The notes beneath the pieces were generated by a model, which worked only from the letters and a program-made list of their open reading frames with translations, did no database searches and was not told where the DNA came from. Shown in pieces: positions 24,044 through 39,449 of a stretch of 64,000 nucleotides of DNA. Positions within the stretch are counted from its first letter, which is position 1, and each line of letters begins with the position of its first letter. A program made the translations under genes and the position numbers. Source of the stretch: Cytospora piceicola (taxonomy: Eukaryota > Ascomycota > Sordariomycetes > Diaporthales > Cytosporaceae); assembly GCA_023375675.1 (NCBI GenBank), contig JALQBC010000001.1, positions 1,860,001 through 1,924,000 of the forward strand, read 5' to 3'.

Positions 24044-24175
24044 GGTCACCTTGGCCCGCTGATGTCGAGGTGCGTTCGATCTGTCGAATATCACTTCGTT
24101 TCGAACGATTCCTGTCGAGGGCTTCCGCCTTGATTATGTGATTGGACTTTGAATATTTTGTACGCTTCGGACCGT

Positions 24176-24631
24176 TCAGCCGGCCCAGCACCTGAGCATT
24201 GTCCAGAGCAGGTAGACCAATCCAATGAGGATCCAACCTGGCCAGAAAACCACAAGGCAAAAGTTGTTACCACATCCGAGGATGAGGACGAAGAACTCGA
24301 ATTCTACTTTTTTCTGTAGTCTTCGCACGGGCTTCGAGTTCCAGGCCGTCGAGGCGACCCTAGCGAATGTGGCGGTAGACTTCATGGTCAGTTCCTTGGT
24401 GATGAGGTACGTTTGCAGTGCGGCGATGGTACCACCGAAGACGAGGTGTGAAAAGACGGCGTGGTTGAGGCGGAAGAAGTGTTGTGCGAAGATGATGAGA
24501 TTTGAGCGGACTGCGTCGGAAGAGTGGAAGGCGGAACCAAGTTCGAAGGCATAGTTGTTGACGAGTTCGGTTTTCTGTTGGAAGCTCATTGACTCCGCAG
24601 AGGTCTGGGTGGAAGCCGTCGTCACAGACAT
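24176..24631 (-). CDS. Small membrane protein of unknown function
   Basis: Complete single-exon frame of 151 aa from an ACGATGTC start. The N-terminal 45 residues are polar (Ser/Thr/Gln). One hydrophobic segment lies near residues 60-78 (FSHLVFGGTIAALQTYLI), then a basic loop with RRLQKKVEF, then a long hydrophobic C-terminal region (about 110-148), giving two or three membrane spans. The codon pattern is that of a real gene. I do not recognise the family. It is convergent with the XAP5 gene, only 132 bp between the stops. An ATG at 24658 would extend the N-terminus by nine residues. Confidence 0.65.
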   Translation of the reverse strand: MSVTTASTQTSAESMSFQQKTELVNNYAFELGSAFHSSDAVRSNLIIFAQHFFRLNHAVFSHLVFGGTIAALQTYLITKELTMKSTATFARVASTAWNSKPVRRLQKKVEFEFFVLILGCGNNFCLVVFWPGWILIGLVYLLWTMLRCWAG

Positions 24632-27600
24632 CGTGAAATGACGTCTCCTGTGCATCAACCTTTGGGGGGACCGACAGGGGTTTTTTGACCTTGGGTGGGT
24701 ATCCTAAAGGAGAGTGACGCTCGCTGGTGGTTCGTTGTTTCAGTGGACGATGGTATTATTTATCTTTTCACGAGGAGCGTTGACTTTCACGACGGGGAGC
24801 GACCACTCCGCGCATACAACAAAAGAAATGCATGCCCCGATGCTTGGAAAACCCCTATCTGTCTTCACTTCGAAGGGGAAGAAGATTGCGGTCAGTTTCG
24901 ACTTTCTAGAGGAGTCTGGGGAAAAGTCGTCGTAACGTCTCTTTTCCGCGGCATGGCATACGAAACCCCCTGCACTGGAATAGAGCCGCCCCACTAGCTT
25001 CGAGTCGATTCGCGTCCGCCGTGGGAAGGCCCCCACCGAGTCGAATCCACGAGAAACAATGAATCTCGCCAAACGATAGTTTCACGTGGGGCTGTCGGTG
25101 CTTGGCACTTTTTGATTGCTTGGTAGGCGGGAACCCCGGTCTTATTCTCAAGATCCGGATCTCGTTCAATAGGGTTCATTCCGCGTACTATGTATGTATT
25201 TTTGGGTTTGGAAGAGTGTACCCTTTTCTACCCCTTCTAGTATACTCAGGACATTTGCTGCGGTGGTAGTAGTGGTGAAGGAATAACACTAATCCTAGGA
25301 TTACTCTCAGCAATTATGCACCTAGGCAAGCTACGGGGCTGGAGTGTGTCGAATTCAACCCTTTACTAGGGCCTCACCGCAAGGCTTCACCGGCACTCCG
25401 GGCCCATCACCTTTACGACCACCTGGGCACGGTGAGGTATGCACATATGTACACACTTACACACGTGAGAGTCCAGACGCTTATCAACCCCATTCATCAT
25501 CGGCTCCCCGCGTCCTGGCACTGGCCACCGAGAAGAGCCGCCGACCCTTGTGGTCTCCCCATGTTGTGCCATTGGCCGTGCCCACTGCTTAGGCTCCTCG
25601 TTCCGTCATCACATAGCAGGGCACGCAAGGACCTCCGGCAACTGGTTGGGGGAGGGGGGCTGGGCGGCCTTTCGTGACTGGGGCTCGAAAGGATGGTGCA
25701 AGATCGCATGTGTGCTGTTGCTTCATTGCTGGCGGAGGAGACACGATCTAGACTCCGGGATGGCCGGCCTGTGCTGAGAGTGAGGACGCTGGCTTTGTGG
25801 GCCACCCTATCCATCCGTTGCCGAGTTCATCAGTGCACGTTTAGCAGTTCTCACTCGACATTGGCCCTTGGGAGTCTCTTGAGGTTTCGTCCCTTGAGGT
25901 TTACATCGAAACCTGCATGTGATATGCATGTGCTTTGCCCAGGAGCAACGTCGTCATCACGATACCGAAATCAACTTTTCTTATGGCTTGATCGACATCG
26001 ACGAGAATACCACTCAATATTTACATATGAACTAGCACATTCGCTCTGCGCAGCGGTGCTTTGTTACTTGGGACGTTCTCGGGATTACCCGGTTGACCAC
26101 CTCTGCTGGTTTGGGCCTCAAACAGCCACAGTTCACCTGTGAACAACAGGGTTTCGCCTGGTGGCACTCAAGTCTCGAAAGAGCCTGCCATGTAGCCAAA
26201 GTCTCGTGATTGTCTATAGGCAACCTAGCTATCCGCCTTGCTTACATTGTCTAGACAGATAGATGTGAGCTATTAATATGTAAGTTGCTCCTGTTGTCTC
26301 GATATCTTCGTCACCCAAGCATCACGCCCCGCCCCCCTCCGGCGCCTGAGCTTGGTCACTGTCGGAATATGTTCAGGGCTGATTCGACTTCAACTATTTA
26401 ACCTGGCACCTCAATATGACAGTCTGGTGATGGTGAGAATTCAATATGACGGGCTCTTGAAGCTGCCATCAGTTAATACCTAGGTAGCTCACACAGCACA
26501 TGGCCATAAATGCTTTTCCCTCACCTGTGTGTTAGGAAAAACGTCTCATGGAGTTTGACATATGACAACCCAATAATATTTATTTTCAGGACGTGTTGGT
26601 TTCGATCAATAATATGTTACCCACATGCACGTACTCAGTATTCTACCAACAAACATTCGTGGCTATTTGCACCCATCCGTAGTATCACATACTTATATGA
26701 AATGTGAATATATCTTCCCCGCTCCTAAAGATACCCCCTATCTATATTGGATACAGGTCTGGTAATCTAAGAATTGTTTTCCATGGCTGTAGAACTTCTG
26801 ATATAATTCGAACGGTGAGCCGCGACAATGGCCACAGTTGAATCCTTGTTCCACCCAGAGAGGCTATGCCGTCTACGAGTCCCAACCTATGAACATCATT
26901 TTCCGTCTACCATCGGGTGTAAGGACGAAAGACTGAGGAACATATATACGATAGGCACACAGGCGGAATATACATGTGGTAAGTTCAATACCCCCTCTCG
27001 AGGGAGGAGTTTAGGATCCTCTTCATTGGGGCGGGGGGGAAGGTTGTTTTGCATGTCCTCTTATTGATGCCTCGTGGGATACTGTTTCCATATACTGACG
27101 ATGTTCGATGCCTGCCACATTTTTTTTAAGCTTCTCGAAGATCACATCCATAAGATTGTAATTCCTCACCCTTAACCTTATTGTGTATTAGTGATGTGAA
27201 ATAGTCATGGGTCCGGGTTAGGGAGGGAATACCACCGTAATTGACATTCTATGCTGTCTGGAGATAACGGACCTAAGCACAAGCTAAGTATATAACAAAC
27301 CTTGCACGTGTTTAGCGGCGCGGACTGTTCTGACGCCGCGCAGGTGTGGCTTGGGCGCTTCACACCTCATTGGGCCATTGCAAACTGCCCAGGTGGACAG
27401 AAAGGAGCCCAGTATCGCGATTATTTCGCCATCAAAGAGGCTATGCTGCAGCTCGAGCAATACGAGCTTAAGCATGCAGTCATTCTCGACATTCGACTTG
27501 ACCTGTAATGCAGTTAGTATTCAGGCTAGTCAGGAATACGACGATATACATCTAGATCTTAGTGTACGGTAGAGTCTTGCGGATCTGCACATGTTTTTCG

Positions 27601-28986
27601 GCCGGCCCCCGGACTTTATTAATCGACCTTCGGGACGGTTGCGCGTTCAGCTACAGGGGACAACCTCTAGTTAGAGACCATGACGATCGATGTACGATAT
27701 TATGTGCCTAAATGTGGAAGTGAGGCCCATTCATCTCATTCATAGATCGATTATTAGCGGCATTCTTAGGCGTTCAGGACAGTTCTTGGAAGGTAGAAAC
27801 ACCAACAAATCCATCGTCTTAACATCCTCAATTTCCACCTGGAGCCTACTAGCTATGCAGAACCATAACCGCCCCTTTTTTAATTCCCTTGCTTGCCCCT
27901 GTTGCGTGGCTCTCCCCTCAGGAAGATCGCCACTAACTTAAATTGGGACCACTGTTAATCGATGTTTTGACCTCTCAGGCTCTCTCACGGGTTGTTTCGC
28001 AGGCCTCTGAAAACTCCAATCCTTCGAACAAATGATCAATTATATTCTGTGAGGAAACATGTGAGCCCAATCTAGAGCCTGAAGTCTTTGTGGAAAGTTC
28101 TGTACCTTCGCTTGGTGCAGATCGTTGTAAACGGTCGTTCAGGGCGTGACATTGCTTACCCGAACCCTGGTTATACGCCGCAACACTGAACAGTGGGGTC
28201 TTCCTCCTTTTTGACCCGCCTGAAAGCCACTGTACTGCCCAGGTGTGTAGGGACCAGGGGACATGGTCAAAGTCAGCAAGTCAGTCTATCAGTATGGCTG
28301 TATGGCTGTAAGGTAGCGGCTTCAGGCACCGCCAGGCCTGGGCACAAGGGACACCAGGGACGCCAGGGCGCCATCCTGCCAGCCTGCTGGAGTTTTAAGT
28401 GGCTCGCCTCTGTACTTAGTAGTCCAAACTGACGGTAAGACCCCGGGGCCCCAGCTCGGACCAAGACCCAAGCTTGGAACTCCGCCTTCCAATGTTACCA
28501 ATGTACCAATAGATACCACCTGGACCGACTACCTAGGTAAGTACCAATCCGCGTATCCGTACCACTGTCGACCAGTACAGCCAACCACCACCTGTTGACC
28601 TCCATCCATCCATCCTCCCAAATCCCATCCACCGCCGCCCGACCAACAATCCAATACAGCCTGCCAACTTCCAAAGTTCCTTTACTGCCCTCTACTGCCC
28701 TGGGCTGTCGAACACTTTGCCTCACAGCCGACACATCGCCGTCCTTTCCTGTTCACTTCCGTTCTTCCTTTCTATCTGTCCATCTTCCTCCGTTCCATTC
28801 AATCCCCTTCAGTTCGATTCAATTCCAACCAAACAGTCGACAGGCTTCGCCGTCCCTCCTTACTCCCTTTTTGAAACGTCACCTCTGTTCTCCCCCAGGC
28901 AAGGCGGGAAGGCCAGCACTACACGCTACTAGCACCCGTTGCATCTCCAGCTCGCAGTCGAGACATTCCACATCCAACCACCCATC
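24632..28986. other. Gene-poor interval upstream of the Sch9-type kinase
   Basis: About 4.4 kb. Open frames are short and without recognisable domains. Two stretches have gene-like codon use but no continuous model: an ATG-led 50-codon stretch at 26828-26980 ending at a GTAAGT donor, and 27315-27508. CCTAGGTA-type motifs lie at about 26479 and 28531. The last 450 bases are strongly pyrimidine-rich and probably hold the kinase promoter and leader. Confidence 0.45.
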
Positions 28987-31185
28987 ATGTCGTGGAAACT
29001 CACTAAGAGTAAGTCCTGCTCCTTTGTGTAGCCCTTTGCATTTGCTTCTCGCAATGCAATCAAGCGACAAATGCTGCTTTGCCTGGACCGCATTGCTCAG
29101 ACTGCCTTGGACGAGTGCACCGAACATGGGGAGCTCCATCACTAACCGACCCATCACCTGACAGAATTGAAAGAGACGCACCTGAGCCCACTGAGCGGCT
29201 TTGGTCGTACCCCCTCCACCTCGACCATCACCGACAAGGAAGACAAGGCGCAATCCAGCATCAGTGGCTCTGCATCACCCACACCTTCTGACAACAACAT
29301 CGGTAGGAGCATGGCGACCCTGTACTGTGGCCTTGGCCTGCTTGCTGACTTGACTGCCATCCCCAGCCTCTTCCGAAGCTCTGACACAGGCACCTATTGT
29401 CACACCCCCGAAGCCCGGTATCCTCGTCGTTACTCTCCATGAAGGCAAAGACTTTGCCCTGCCCGACGAGCACAAGAACGTATTCAGTCATGCCGCTTCA
29501 CTATCCACAGGAGGAGGAGCCAGTGTGGCTGGATCTGTGCGGACTGGATCTTCCGCACGCACCGTAGGTTCCTTCCTCAACGGTCACCGATCAAATAATT
29601 CGGGTGGATTTGGCAACATACCGACGAACCACGGCCGTATCTCTGGAAAATACATGCCTTATGCGCTTCTCGATTTCGACAAGGTTCAGGTTTTCGTCAA
29701 CTCTGTTGAAGGCAACCCCGAAAACCCCCTCTGGGCCGGCTCCAACACCCAGTACAAGTTCGATGTCTCCAGAGTGACTGAGCTGACCGCTCATCTCTAC
29801 GTGCGAAACCCAGCTGCTCCACCAGGTGCAGGGCGAAGCCAAGACATCTTCCTTGGCGTTGTCCGCATCAACCCGCGATTCGACGAGAAGCACCAGTTCA
29901 CAGAGGACCCCAAGGCCAGCAAGAAGGACCGCGAGAAGGCGGCCAACGAGTTCGCCGAAAAGGAGAAGGCCATGGGCCACAGTGGTGTCCAATGGGTGCC
30001 CGTACAATATGGCCAGGGCCAGCTCAAGATCGGAGTCGAGTACGTTGAGAACAGGGCGGGCAAGCTGAAGATCGAGGACTTCGAGCTGCTCAAGGTGGTG
30101 GGCAAGGGTAGTTTTGGCAAGGTGATGCAGGTTCGGAAGAAGGATACCAACCGAATTTACGCCCTCAAGACGATCCGCAAGGCACATATTATCTCCCGGT
30201 CCGAGGTCACCCATACTCTCGCCGAACGATCCGTCCTGGCGCAGATCAACAACCCTTTTATCGTGCCACTCAAGTTTACTTTCCAGTCTCCCGAGAAGCT
30301 CTACTTCGTCCTGGCTTTCGTCAACGGCGGAGAGCTGTTCCACCATCTGCAGAAAGAGCAGCGTTTCGATGTCAACAGGTCGAGATTCTACACCGCAGAG
30401 CTGCTTTGTGCTCTCGAGTGCTTGCACGGCTTTAACGTCATCTACCGAGACCTGAAGCCCGAGAACATCCTGCTTGACTACCAAGGACACATCGCGCTGT
30501 GTGACTTTGGTCTATGCAAACTGGATATGAAGGACGAGGATCGGACCAACACCTTCTGTGGTACTCCCGAGTATCTCGCCCCGGAGCTCTTGATGGGTCA
30601 GGGATACCAGAAGACCGTGGACTGGTGGACTCTTGGTGTTCTGCTCTACGAGATGTTGACGGGTCTCCCTCCCTTCTACGACGAGAACACCAACGAGATG
30701 TACCGCAAGATCCTGTCGGAGCCTCTGCACTTCCCCAGCCACGACATCGTGCCACCGGCAGCCAAGGACCTTTTGACCAAGCTACTCAACCGTAACCCCG
30801 CGGAGCGGCTCGGCGCGAACGGATCGGCTGAGATCAAGGCTCACCCCTTCTTCCATGCCATAGACTGGCGGAAGTTGCTGCAGCGCAAATACGAGCCAAC
30901 CTTCAAGCCCAATGTGGTAAGTTACATGTTCCAAAGCATGGCATCAGAAACCAAACTAGTCACTAACTATCTATCTTACAGGCCGGCGCTCTTGACACTG
31001 ACAACTTCGATCCCGAGTTCACTTCGGAAGCTCCCCAGGACTCATTTGTCGAGGGACCTGTCCTGTCACAGACAATGCAGAACCAATTCCAGGGCTTCAG
31101 TTACAACCGACCAATCGCCGGTCTGGCGGATGGTGGCGGCAGTATCAAGGATCCAGGTTTTGCTGGTAGCTTGCAAGACCGGTAA
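28987..31185 (+). CDS. sch9: AGC-family protein kinase Sch9 (C2 domain plus S6K/PKA-like kinase)
   Basis: Nutrient-signalling kinase downstream of TORC1 controlling growth, stress response and lifespan in fungi. Exons are 28987-29008, 29165-29302, 29367-30916 and 30982-31185, all with GT-AG introns, giving 637 aa. Residues 70-230 form the C2-like domain typical of Sch9. The kinase domain starts at about 292 with the Gly loop GKGSFGKV at 299-306; catalytic YRDLKPEN has Asp415, DFG has Asp433, and the activation-loop Thr is about 449 in TFCGTPEY. Exon 4 supplies the C-terminal extension with a turn-motif region and the hydrophobic motif FQGFSY at 606-611, the site TORC1 phosphorylates in Sch9. 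The tiny first exon (22 nt, MSWKLTK) is supported by the frame joining cleanly into exon 2. All catalytic residues are present. Confidence 0.93.
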
Positions 31186-33128
31186 ATAAGGTCTTTTCTA
31201 AGGAAGCCCATCGAGGTAAAACCAGATGATGGTTTGCCGAGTCTGGATATGTTCGAGTACACATAACAGCACACGAGTTGCCAACAGGGCATCCGCTACA
31301 TCAGATGCCATGCATAGAGGGACATGGCCAAAATGATGGGTATGGCCAGGTCAGAGCCATGTCTAGAGACAGAGACAGGGCCGTGGAAGAAGAAGAAGAA
31401 ATGGAGCCTGAGTTTCCTTGCTGCACATTTCCCGCGCCAATGCAATTCACTTGTAAGGAGTACGGTCTTGATCATTCACGCACAGTTTGGCAAAGGGATT
31501 TCCGGGAAAGGCTAGTTCTGCTATTTTCATGGTGTGCCCTTGTGTTGTCTTGCTTTTCCATGGTGCAAGGGTAAAAGGGTCTTGCCAGTAGATGTGACCA
31601 TGGCATTTGTTAGAGGCAAGACAAGACAAATGGAACAAATTTTCACGGACACTTGGATCGAATGACAAGTGCTACAGTGAATGGTTTGTTTGATAGCAGG
31701 CTGGAAGAATTTTCGCGGATTCGGTTTCCGGTTTGAGGTAAGGATGTCGAGGTGGTGAAATGCCTCATCACTGCTACTGACTGGGTGGGCTCAGGCACAC
31801 ACACACCCTCGTGGATTCCGTGAGTATGGTAGGCTCTATTAGCCACCAGAGGTGATAGTGAGCAACTCCAGGGCTGTGAACAAACCTGTCCTACTTGATA
31901 TCTATACCTGATATCTACCTACGTAGATACCCAAGTAGGTACTGTATACTGTGTTCTTCAGTCAAACGGTAGTTTGTACACAGATAGTTCGTACACGGTC
32001 CATTACTCAGCACCCAGGAACTCTGAACTGCTTTCAGATGTTCTGCTGGAGAATTGCCCAGTGGAACGGACGGGAAAAGGTGGGTTAGGTGGGATGTCAA
32101 CCTGAGTAGATGCATGGTGACGCATGCGCAGCTTCAAGTTCGTGCTGGGGCCAGGATCATATTGCTTTCAAAATTAGGTGCTTAATTCAGATCACCGATA
32201 TATACGTACTAACTTCTCTACGGATATACACAGTATATACCAAGGTTGTATTGTATAGTGGTTTGATAAAGGGAGAAAAGAACAATATAACTGCATATTT
32301 ACTAGCAACTGTTATATATGTATTATTATATATTATATGATGTATATCTCTTTTCACACCTTGTCTTATCCGTCCTGCTACCCAATTCTGTAGACTCACG
32401 AGACATCTGGAATCAATTCGAGTAGGAGTGGATGGATGACTACTGTGGTATAAGCCGCCTGAGATTATGTGTACGTACAATTCGGCCCCTCTTATTAAGC
32501 TGCCCCGCCTTTTCTTTTCTTCGTAGCGGCGGCGGCGCTGTAGGGCCACAGGTGGGGCAGCTCCGATGATGTCTCCTGTCGATACTTCAGAGTGACGGAC
32601 TGAATGACTGCGTCTTCGGAAGCTATGGAAGTTCAGGACCCCGCTTCCCACTTCCTCGACCACCTCCAAAGCTCCATAGAACCTCGTCGACAACCAAAAC
32701 CGCACTTCAGTCTCCGGCACTTGAGCTTGTAATCACGGGAATTCACTCTTGAACTTGTAAGCAATACTCTAACACGGACACAATACCCATCTCTAACTTT
32801 TCCAACGAGGCAATAGTCAATCTCCATACTCAGTGACAGCCCTGTTTATAAGGTAAGTACATCGACCACCTTCATCTTCCTCTTCCTCTTCCCCTTCGCT
32901 CTCCCTCCCTTTGCCCTACCAGTTATTACTTACCTACCCACTCCACCTTCACCTCCACCTCCCAACTTACTTACTTGCCCGTACCTTAAATTCCCTCCTC
33001 CCACCTCGTCGTACCACATTTCTTCTGCCACCTACTTGTCTGGTAGAATTAAAGTTTAACACTTGTCCCTCGACGTCTACAGAACCATAACAAGTCAAAT
33101 CACACCACCAAACAACAACTCCATCACA
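31186..33128. other. Intergenic region and leader of glucose-6-phosphate isomerase
   Basis: About 1.9 kb with no gene recognised. An AT-rich patch lies at 32180-32345 and a CTACGTAG/AAGTAGGTAC motif near 31918. A likely 5'-UTR intron runs from GTAAGT at 32853 to CTACAG at 33082, inside a long CT-rich leader. This is common in highly expressed fungal genes. Confidence 0.45.
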
Positions 33129-34972
<1,844 letters not shown>

Positions 34973-35743
34973 GGAGATCGCGGCTCCGAGGTGAAGAAGC
35001 GAGACGATGAGGAGGCCCAACGCATCGAGCGGATTGCGGCGAACCAGAAGGCCATGGAGGTCAACGGAGATATCCATATTTGAGTTAGCGCGTGGGAGTT
35101 TACCTAGGTAGCTTCAGTCTATCGGTTGCAGTGCTCACGGACATGACATGACATGAAGGGAAAGTCATACGGTTGTTTTTAATCGAAGCACATCGATGGT
35201 ATTGGGATTTTGAAGCTTAGAATATGATTTCATTCAGGCTTCCGTTGTTTTGTTGAACATTTCCCATCTTTACTCGATTCGCGGATACTTTGTGACAGGA
35301 AACAAATCGATTACTGGAACTAACAGGAAGGCTTAATTGCAGATTCTTCCAGGTCGAAACTGTCGCGGAACAAGCCATGCCGAGTGTCACCATCTGCATC
35401 GCGGCTTTGGACTTTGGCACATATGCCATATCGCCTTCTAAGATTTGGGCCGGTCTTCAAATTGCCACAAATGGTACCGAGTTTATATACGTCTTTGTTA
35501 CATTTCACAAGTGTATAAACCCGGAGTAGTGTTGTGCGTTATGCTTATCCCCGTCTCCATCTGAAGACCCAACAAGCAAAGCAACACTGATATCACTTTT
35601 CCTTCATCAATTGCCACACCAATGTTTCTATCACCTAAGAGTCCAATAACTCCAGAAACGCCCCCCCCCCCCCCCCGATGAGTAGATGATTCCACCTGGT
35701 ATTCTCGAGTCCTTCTACTACCCAAGACCAACTTCGCTATTAT
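34973..35743. other. Convergent intergenic region with poly-C tract
   Basis: About 770 bases between convergent genes. A CCTAGGTA motif lies at about 35102. A run of 16 C residues lies at 35661-35676. No gene recognised. Confidence 0.5.
35661..35676 (+). repeat. Poly-C homopolymer (16 bp)
   Basis: Uninterrupted run of C in non-coding DNA, 68 bases beyond the stop of the CE5 esterase gene. Its length may be uncertain for sequencing reasons. Confidence 0.9.
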
Positions 35744-36664
35744 TCACACATCACTGCCACCAGCACCGCGACACTTGGCGGCACCACAGCCCTCAATCTT
35801 GGCCACGACATAGTCCACAATCTCTCCGCCGTACTTCTCGGCGTAACTCTCGTGGATGAGGAGCGCGTCGGGGGAGGTGCCATTATCGCAAAAGTAGTCG
35901 CCCGCGTCGCAATATGAGATCATCTTGTCGGCCACGGGGCTGCAGCTTGCGGTGTCGAGACGGGGGAAGAACTGAAAGGGATGTGGTACGCGTGAGTGTC
36001 AGTGTTGGGTCACATGTTCAACACCTTCTGTGAATTGGCGGGACTTACGCTCCCGTTGGAGGCGTTGCCTCGGTCCCAGGGAAGACCTTTGACGAAACTT
36101 GGGTCGCCGACGAGGACGATGGCGTCGACTGGATGAGACAAAATGTCAGTTCCTTATCTTTAACATTTTCTTCCGCACTTCCACGCCCGGCGAATAGGAA
36201 TTACCACCGCCGGCAACATCAGCCGCATAGCCATCCGTAGCAGGAAACCCAACCTCACTCGTGCCACACAAGAAATCCGCCGTCAGCTGCGCCCCCTGGC
36301 TATAGCCCAGGAACACCAACCCGCCCGACTCCCCGGGGTGGCAGCACGACCTGTATTGCAGGGCCATCCGCGCCAGGCTGTGCAGCCCGGCCGTCTCGGA
36401 CGCGACGTACGGGTCCAGCAGCGCGGGGTACGGGTTGGCGGCGACGCTGGAGCCCGGGCAGGCGGCCGCGATGGCCTCGGCGACGGGGTCGAGGATGCCC
36501 GCGCCGACGGCCTCGGTGGAGCCCCGCGTGACGATGATGTGCGCGGCACCGGCCGGGGGCGCGCAGGTGATGTTGGCGCAGTCGTGGGGCCGGGAGGCCC
36601 GGGAGGCTTGGGTGAAGACAGGGAGGATGGGGAGGAGGGTGAGGATGTGGGCGAGGGGCTTCAT
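35744..36664 (-). CDS. Secreted cutinase/acetylxylan-esterase family serine esterase (CE5)
   Basis: Carbohydrate esterase family 5 enzyme, a secreted alpha/beta hydrolase acting on plant cutin or acetylated xylan. Exons are 36664-36205, 36128-36049 and 35971-35744, giving 255 aa. The first 19-20 residues (MKPLAHILTLLPILPVFTQA) form a signal peptide. The nucleophile elbow is GYSQG with Ser122. The second catalytic motif is C-x3-D-x2-C (CDAGDYFC, Asp205), followed by catalytic His220 in LLIHESY. About ten cysteines suggest several disulfides. All catalytic residues are intact. Cutinase and acetylxylan esterase cannot be told apart here; the TRGSTEA segment near 46-52 is common to both. The presence of such an enzyme fits a plant-associated or saprotrophic fungus. 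Confidence 0.9.
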
Positions 36665-39449
36665 CTTTGCTGTTGGGTGCTGGTGAGTCGAGGCTATGGT
36701 GTTCTGTGATGTTGGGATGAAGCTTGGAAGGGGGGGAACCCGTCTGTTCGCCTGGTGAAGTAGATGCCGTTCTTATAGCCTCCAACACGGGGTCTGGTAT
36801 TCAAAACAGTCAAGATCCATGGTGGATTACTTCTTCTGGACATCTCGTCTTCTGTACGTGGATCTATCACAGACTGCGTCGCCGGGGGACTGGAGACTGG
36901 AGCTCACATGAAAGATCGGCACATCCGACCAACCGGCTTGCTGGCCTCAAGACTAAGACTGACTATTAGATTTAGTTATATGGCCATTGTATTGTCGAAA
37001 CAGTACACTATTTCCCCAAACGGCATCACTCATCCATGTCCGTTGATTAGAAAGTAGATGATTATAATCAGGCATCTAGAAACAGGACTCGTCATTGATA
37101 AACGTAGCCTGCGTACGCTCGCAATAAAGTACTGTATCCAGAATACATGGTCGTCTATATCTTGGTCTATATCTTCATTTGTTTCCTTGTCCTCTCATCA
37201 GCGGATACGGCTAGACTGATGTCAAGGGTATCTATATTTCCGCATGGCAACGACAAGGTTTGAAGCCCCAAAGCAGCACACATGGGCGCTGATGTTCGGG
37301 ATGGTGACCTTATATGGTCTAGCTTCCCATCCCAATGGGCTTCCAGTGATCCGAAGTTCTGCCAAGCAGAAACAGCAGAATCTACCATGTTGACTCGACA
37401 TCAGGGTGTTTATTTGCCCATTTAGGAACAGATCTCGAAGCACCTTTGGCTCAAGTTTCACCAGTTGCCTGAATCGGATCTTGAACATTGAACCCGGTGC
37501 CGCGTTAATCCTCTAATTGGCCGGTGAGGGCTACAACAACTTTACCCAGCTTTTATCAACCCCATGTGAGTTTGTAGCTTGCCACTTGCACGCCGATGGC
37601 TGCTGCCAACAGCGGCTAACATGAGACTATTGTTCTAGAGCCCAATCAGAACACAACGGAGGCCATTCTCCTCAGAGCCCCATGCATGTCAACGTCACGA
37701 CATTTATAGCTTTGATGACTGTGGTGTTATCGAGACCACGCTGGGGAGAAAAGGCCCAACTGCTCACTAAGTAAGTATGTATTCGTATTACTTGTGTGGA
37801 TAGAAGCAAACGCTGCCGGCTGAAGGAGTTGCCTGGACGGCGCGGCGGTGTGTGCTTCAGGTCAACAAAGGAGGTTTCGAATCGCAAGAGTTGCTTCTTT
37901 GGGGACAATGCGCTACGTGGTTCGCAGCAAGGACTAGGTAAGCAGCAGGCCCTGTACACTAATATGTATATACATATACCAGTTGACTTATACGTCTACC
38001 GAACCCATGGTCAGCACATGTCTTCCCAGAGTTTCCATGGACAGCTTTTCTGAATGTTCAATGATTGATATTCTGACAAAAAGAAATTTATATGGTGTAG
38101 ACTCACTCATCCAACTCCAACCCTCTGCCTATCCTCCGGGTATAATAATTGCCATCGCCATCTTGGACCCCCATGGCCAACACTTTGCTTTTCTAGTGCT
38201 CCTCCACTACCCATCCATGATGACTATGTATTGTTTTTGGCAGGCCATCGCCGTAGAACACAGTGTAACTACATGTACCGGTACACATACCTAGGTATCC
38301 TCCTCCAATGGGCTGAGCTACTGGGGTATTGTACCTAGGTAGGGCCTGGTAAGAGCTATAGGTATTTATAAATTTCCGGCGTTATAGTTATTCCAACCAC
38401 GATCTCGTGGTTCCTCGCATATTCCTTAACTACTGCCGCGTTTAAAACTAAAAGAATAGAGGAGTAGTCCAGATACTTCAGGCTGTCCATACTTGTACCG
38501 GTATAAGACTGTGATCCTGACCACAACTCAGGAGTGATGCTCTCGACCCCAACCTTGATGACTACTGATATCATTGAGAGGGGGGAGGGGGGGGGGGACA
38601 TTTTACCCCTTATCCGAATTGGCATCTGGGTTACTGGCTCCATATAGTTGTCTGGGTGCACCAGTCGCTGGTCGCCGAGATACATGTCTTCATCCACATG
38701 CAACAAAGTCGATATACTACTACCTCGACAATTACCCACGGAGTTGACCACAGCGAGCCATATGAAACGGAACTCAAGTCGCTACTGGCAAGGCTGTACG
38801 TTGGCATTGTTGATTTCAGACACTTCGGGGGCAGCCCATCGACCCCAATCACCAAGATGCTCGCCGCATGGGAGTATTTTGACCCCATCGGGACTCTCTC
38901 TCAAGTCAAGCCCCATGGGCACATGATGGCATCGCGCATGGTCCTATACCTCACCCAGGCATGGACATCAAGCCACCATCTGCCCCGCCAAATTCCCATG
39001 TCTAACCGCATCGCTAAGCCAATCGCCCTCTAGACGATTCCCTGTTGTCTTACTTGAAACATATATGGAGCCACGGCGACAATTATGAGATGTTTGCATG
39101 GGTATTCACGGGATATGAAGTCGACGATTACGGACTCGCGGATCTTGTTGCATGACAGTGAAGCCGCGAAGGCGCAACCGAGGAGTAACCGCACGAAGGC
39201 CGCCTGTCTGACAAGGCCGCCTGTCTGACAAGGCCCAGCGAATTGACGCCAGAAAACGGCGTACGTGGTCGTCGGATATGGACACGTCCTCAGGGTGACA
39301 CCACCATCTACCCCGTGCATCCGGATTCTTGTGATTGGGAGTACGAGCAACCCCGACTTGAGTCAACAAAGCCTCTGCTCATATGGCAAGACATTGGCTC
39401 GGATGGTCCTATACGAGAGTCCTACAACTACCTTCTATTTAGAAACCGC
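36665..39449. other. Gene-poor interval
   Basis: About 2.8 kb. A poly-G tract lies at 38581-38597, CCTAGGTA motifs at about 38289 and 38332, and a 17-bp tandem repeat near 39197-39230. A 126-codon + frame at 38656-39033 is protein-like in places but has no recognisable domain. An upstream exon of the following gene could lie at 39270-39449. Confidence 0.4.
39197..39230 (+). repeat. 17-bp tandem duplication
   Basis: The unit AAGGCCGCCTGTCTGAC occurs twice head to tail and is followed by a partial third copy (AAGGCC). Non-coding. Confidence 0.85.

Noticed and set aside
26828..27508. Two short gene-like stretches that could be exons of one gene
   Set aside because: Phases do not join through the visible splice sites and no family was recognised.
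29591..30490. 299-codon - strand frame antisense to the Sch9-type kinase
   Set aside because: Shadow of the kinase exon; no recognisable motif.
38656..39033. 126-codon + frame
   Set aside because: Protein-like in part but no ATG-led conserved start, no recognisable family, and a competing - strand frame. Mentioned only as part of the interval.
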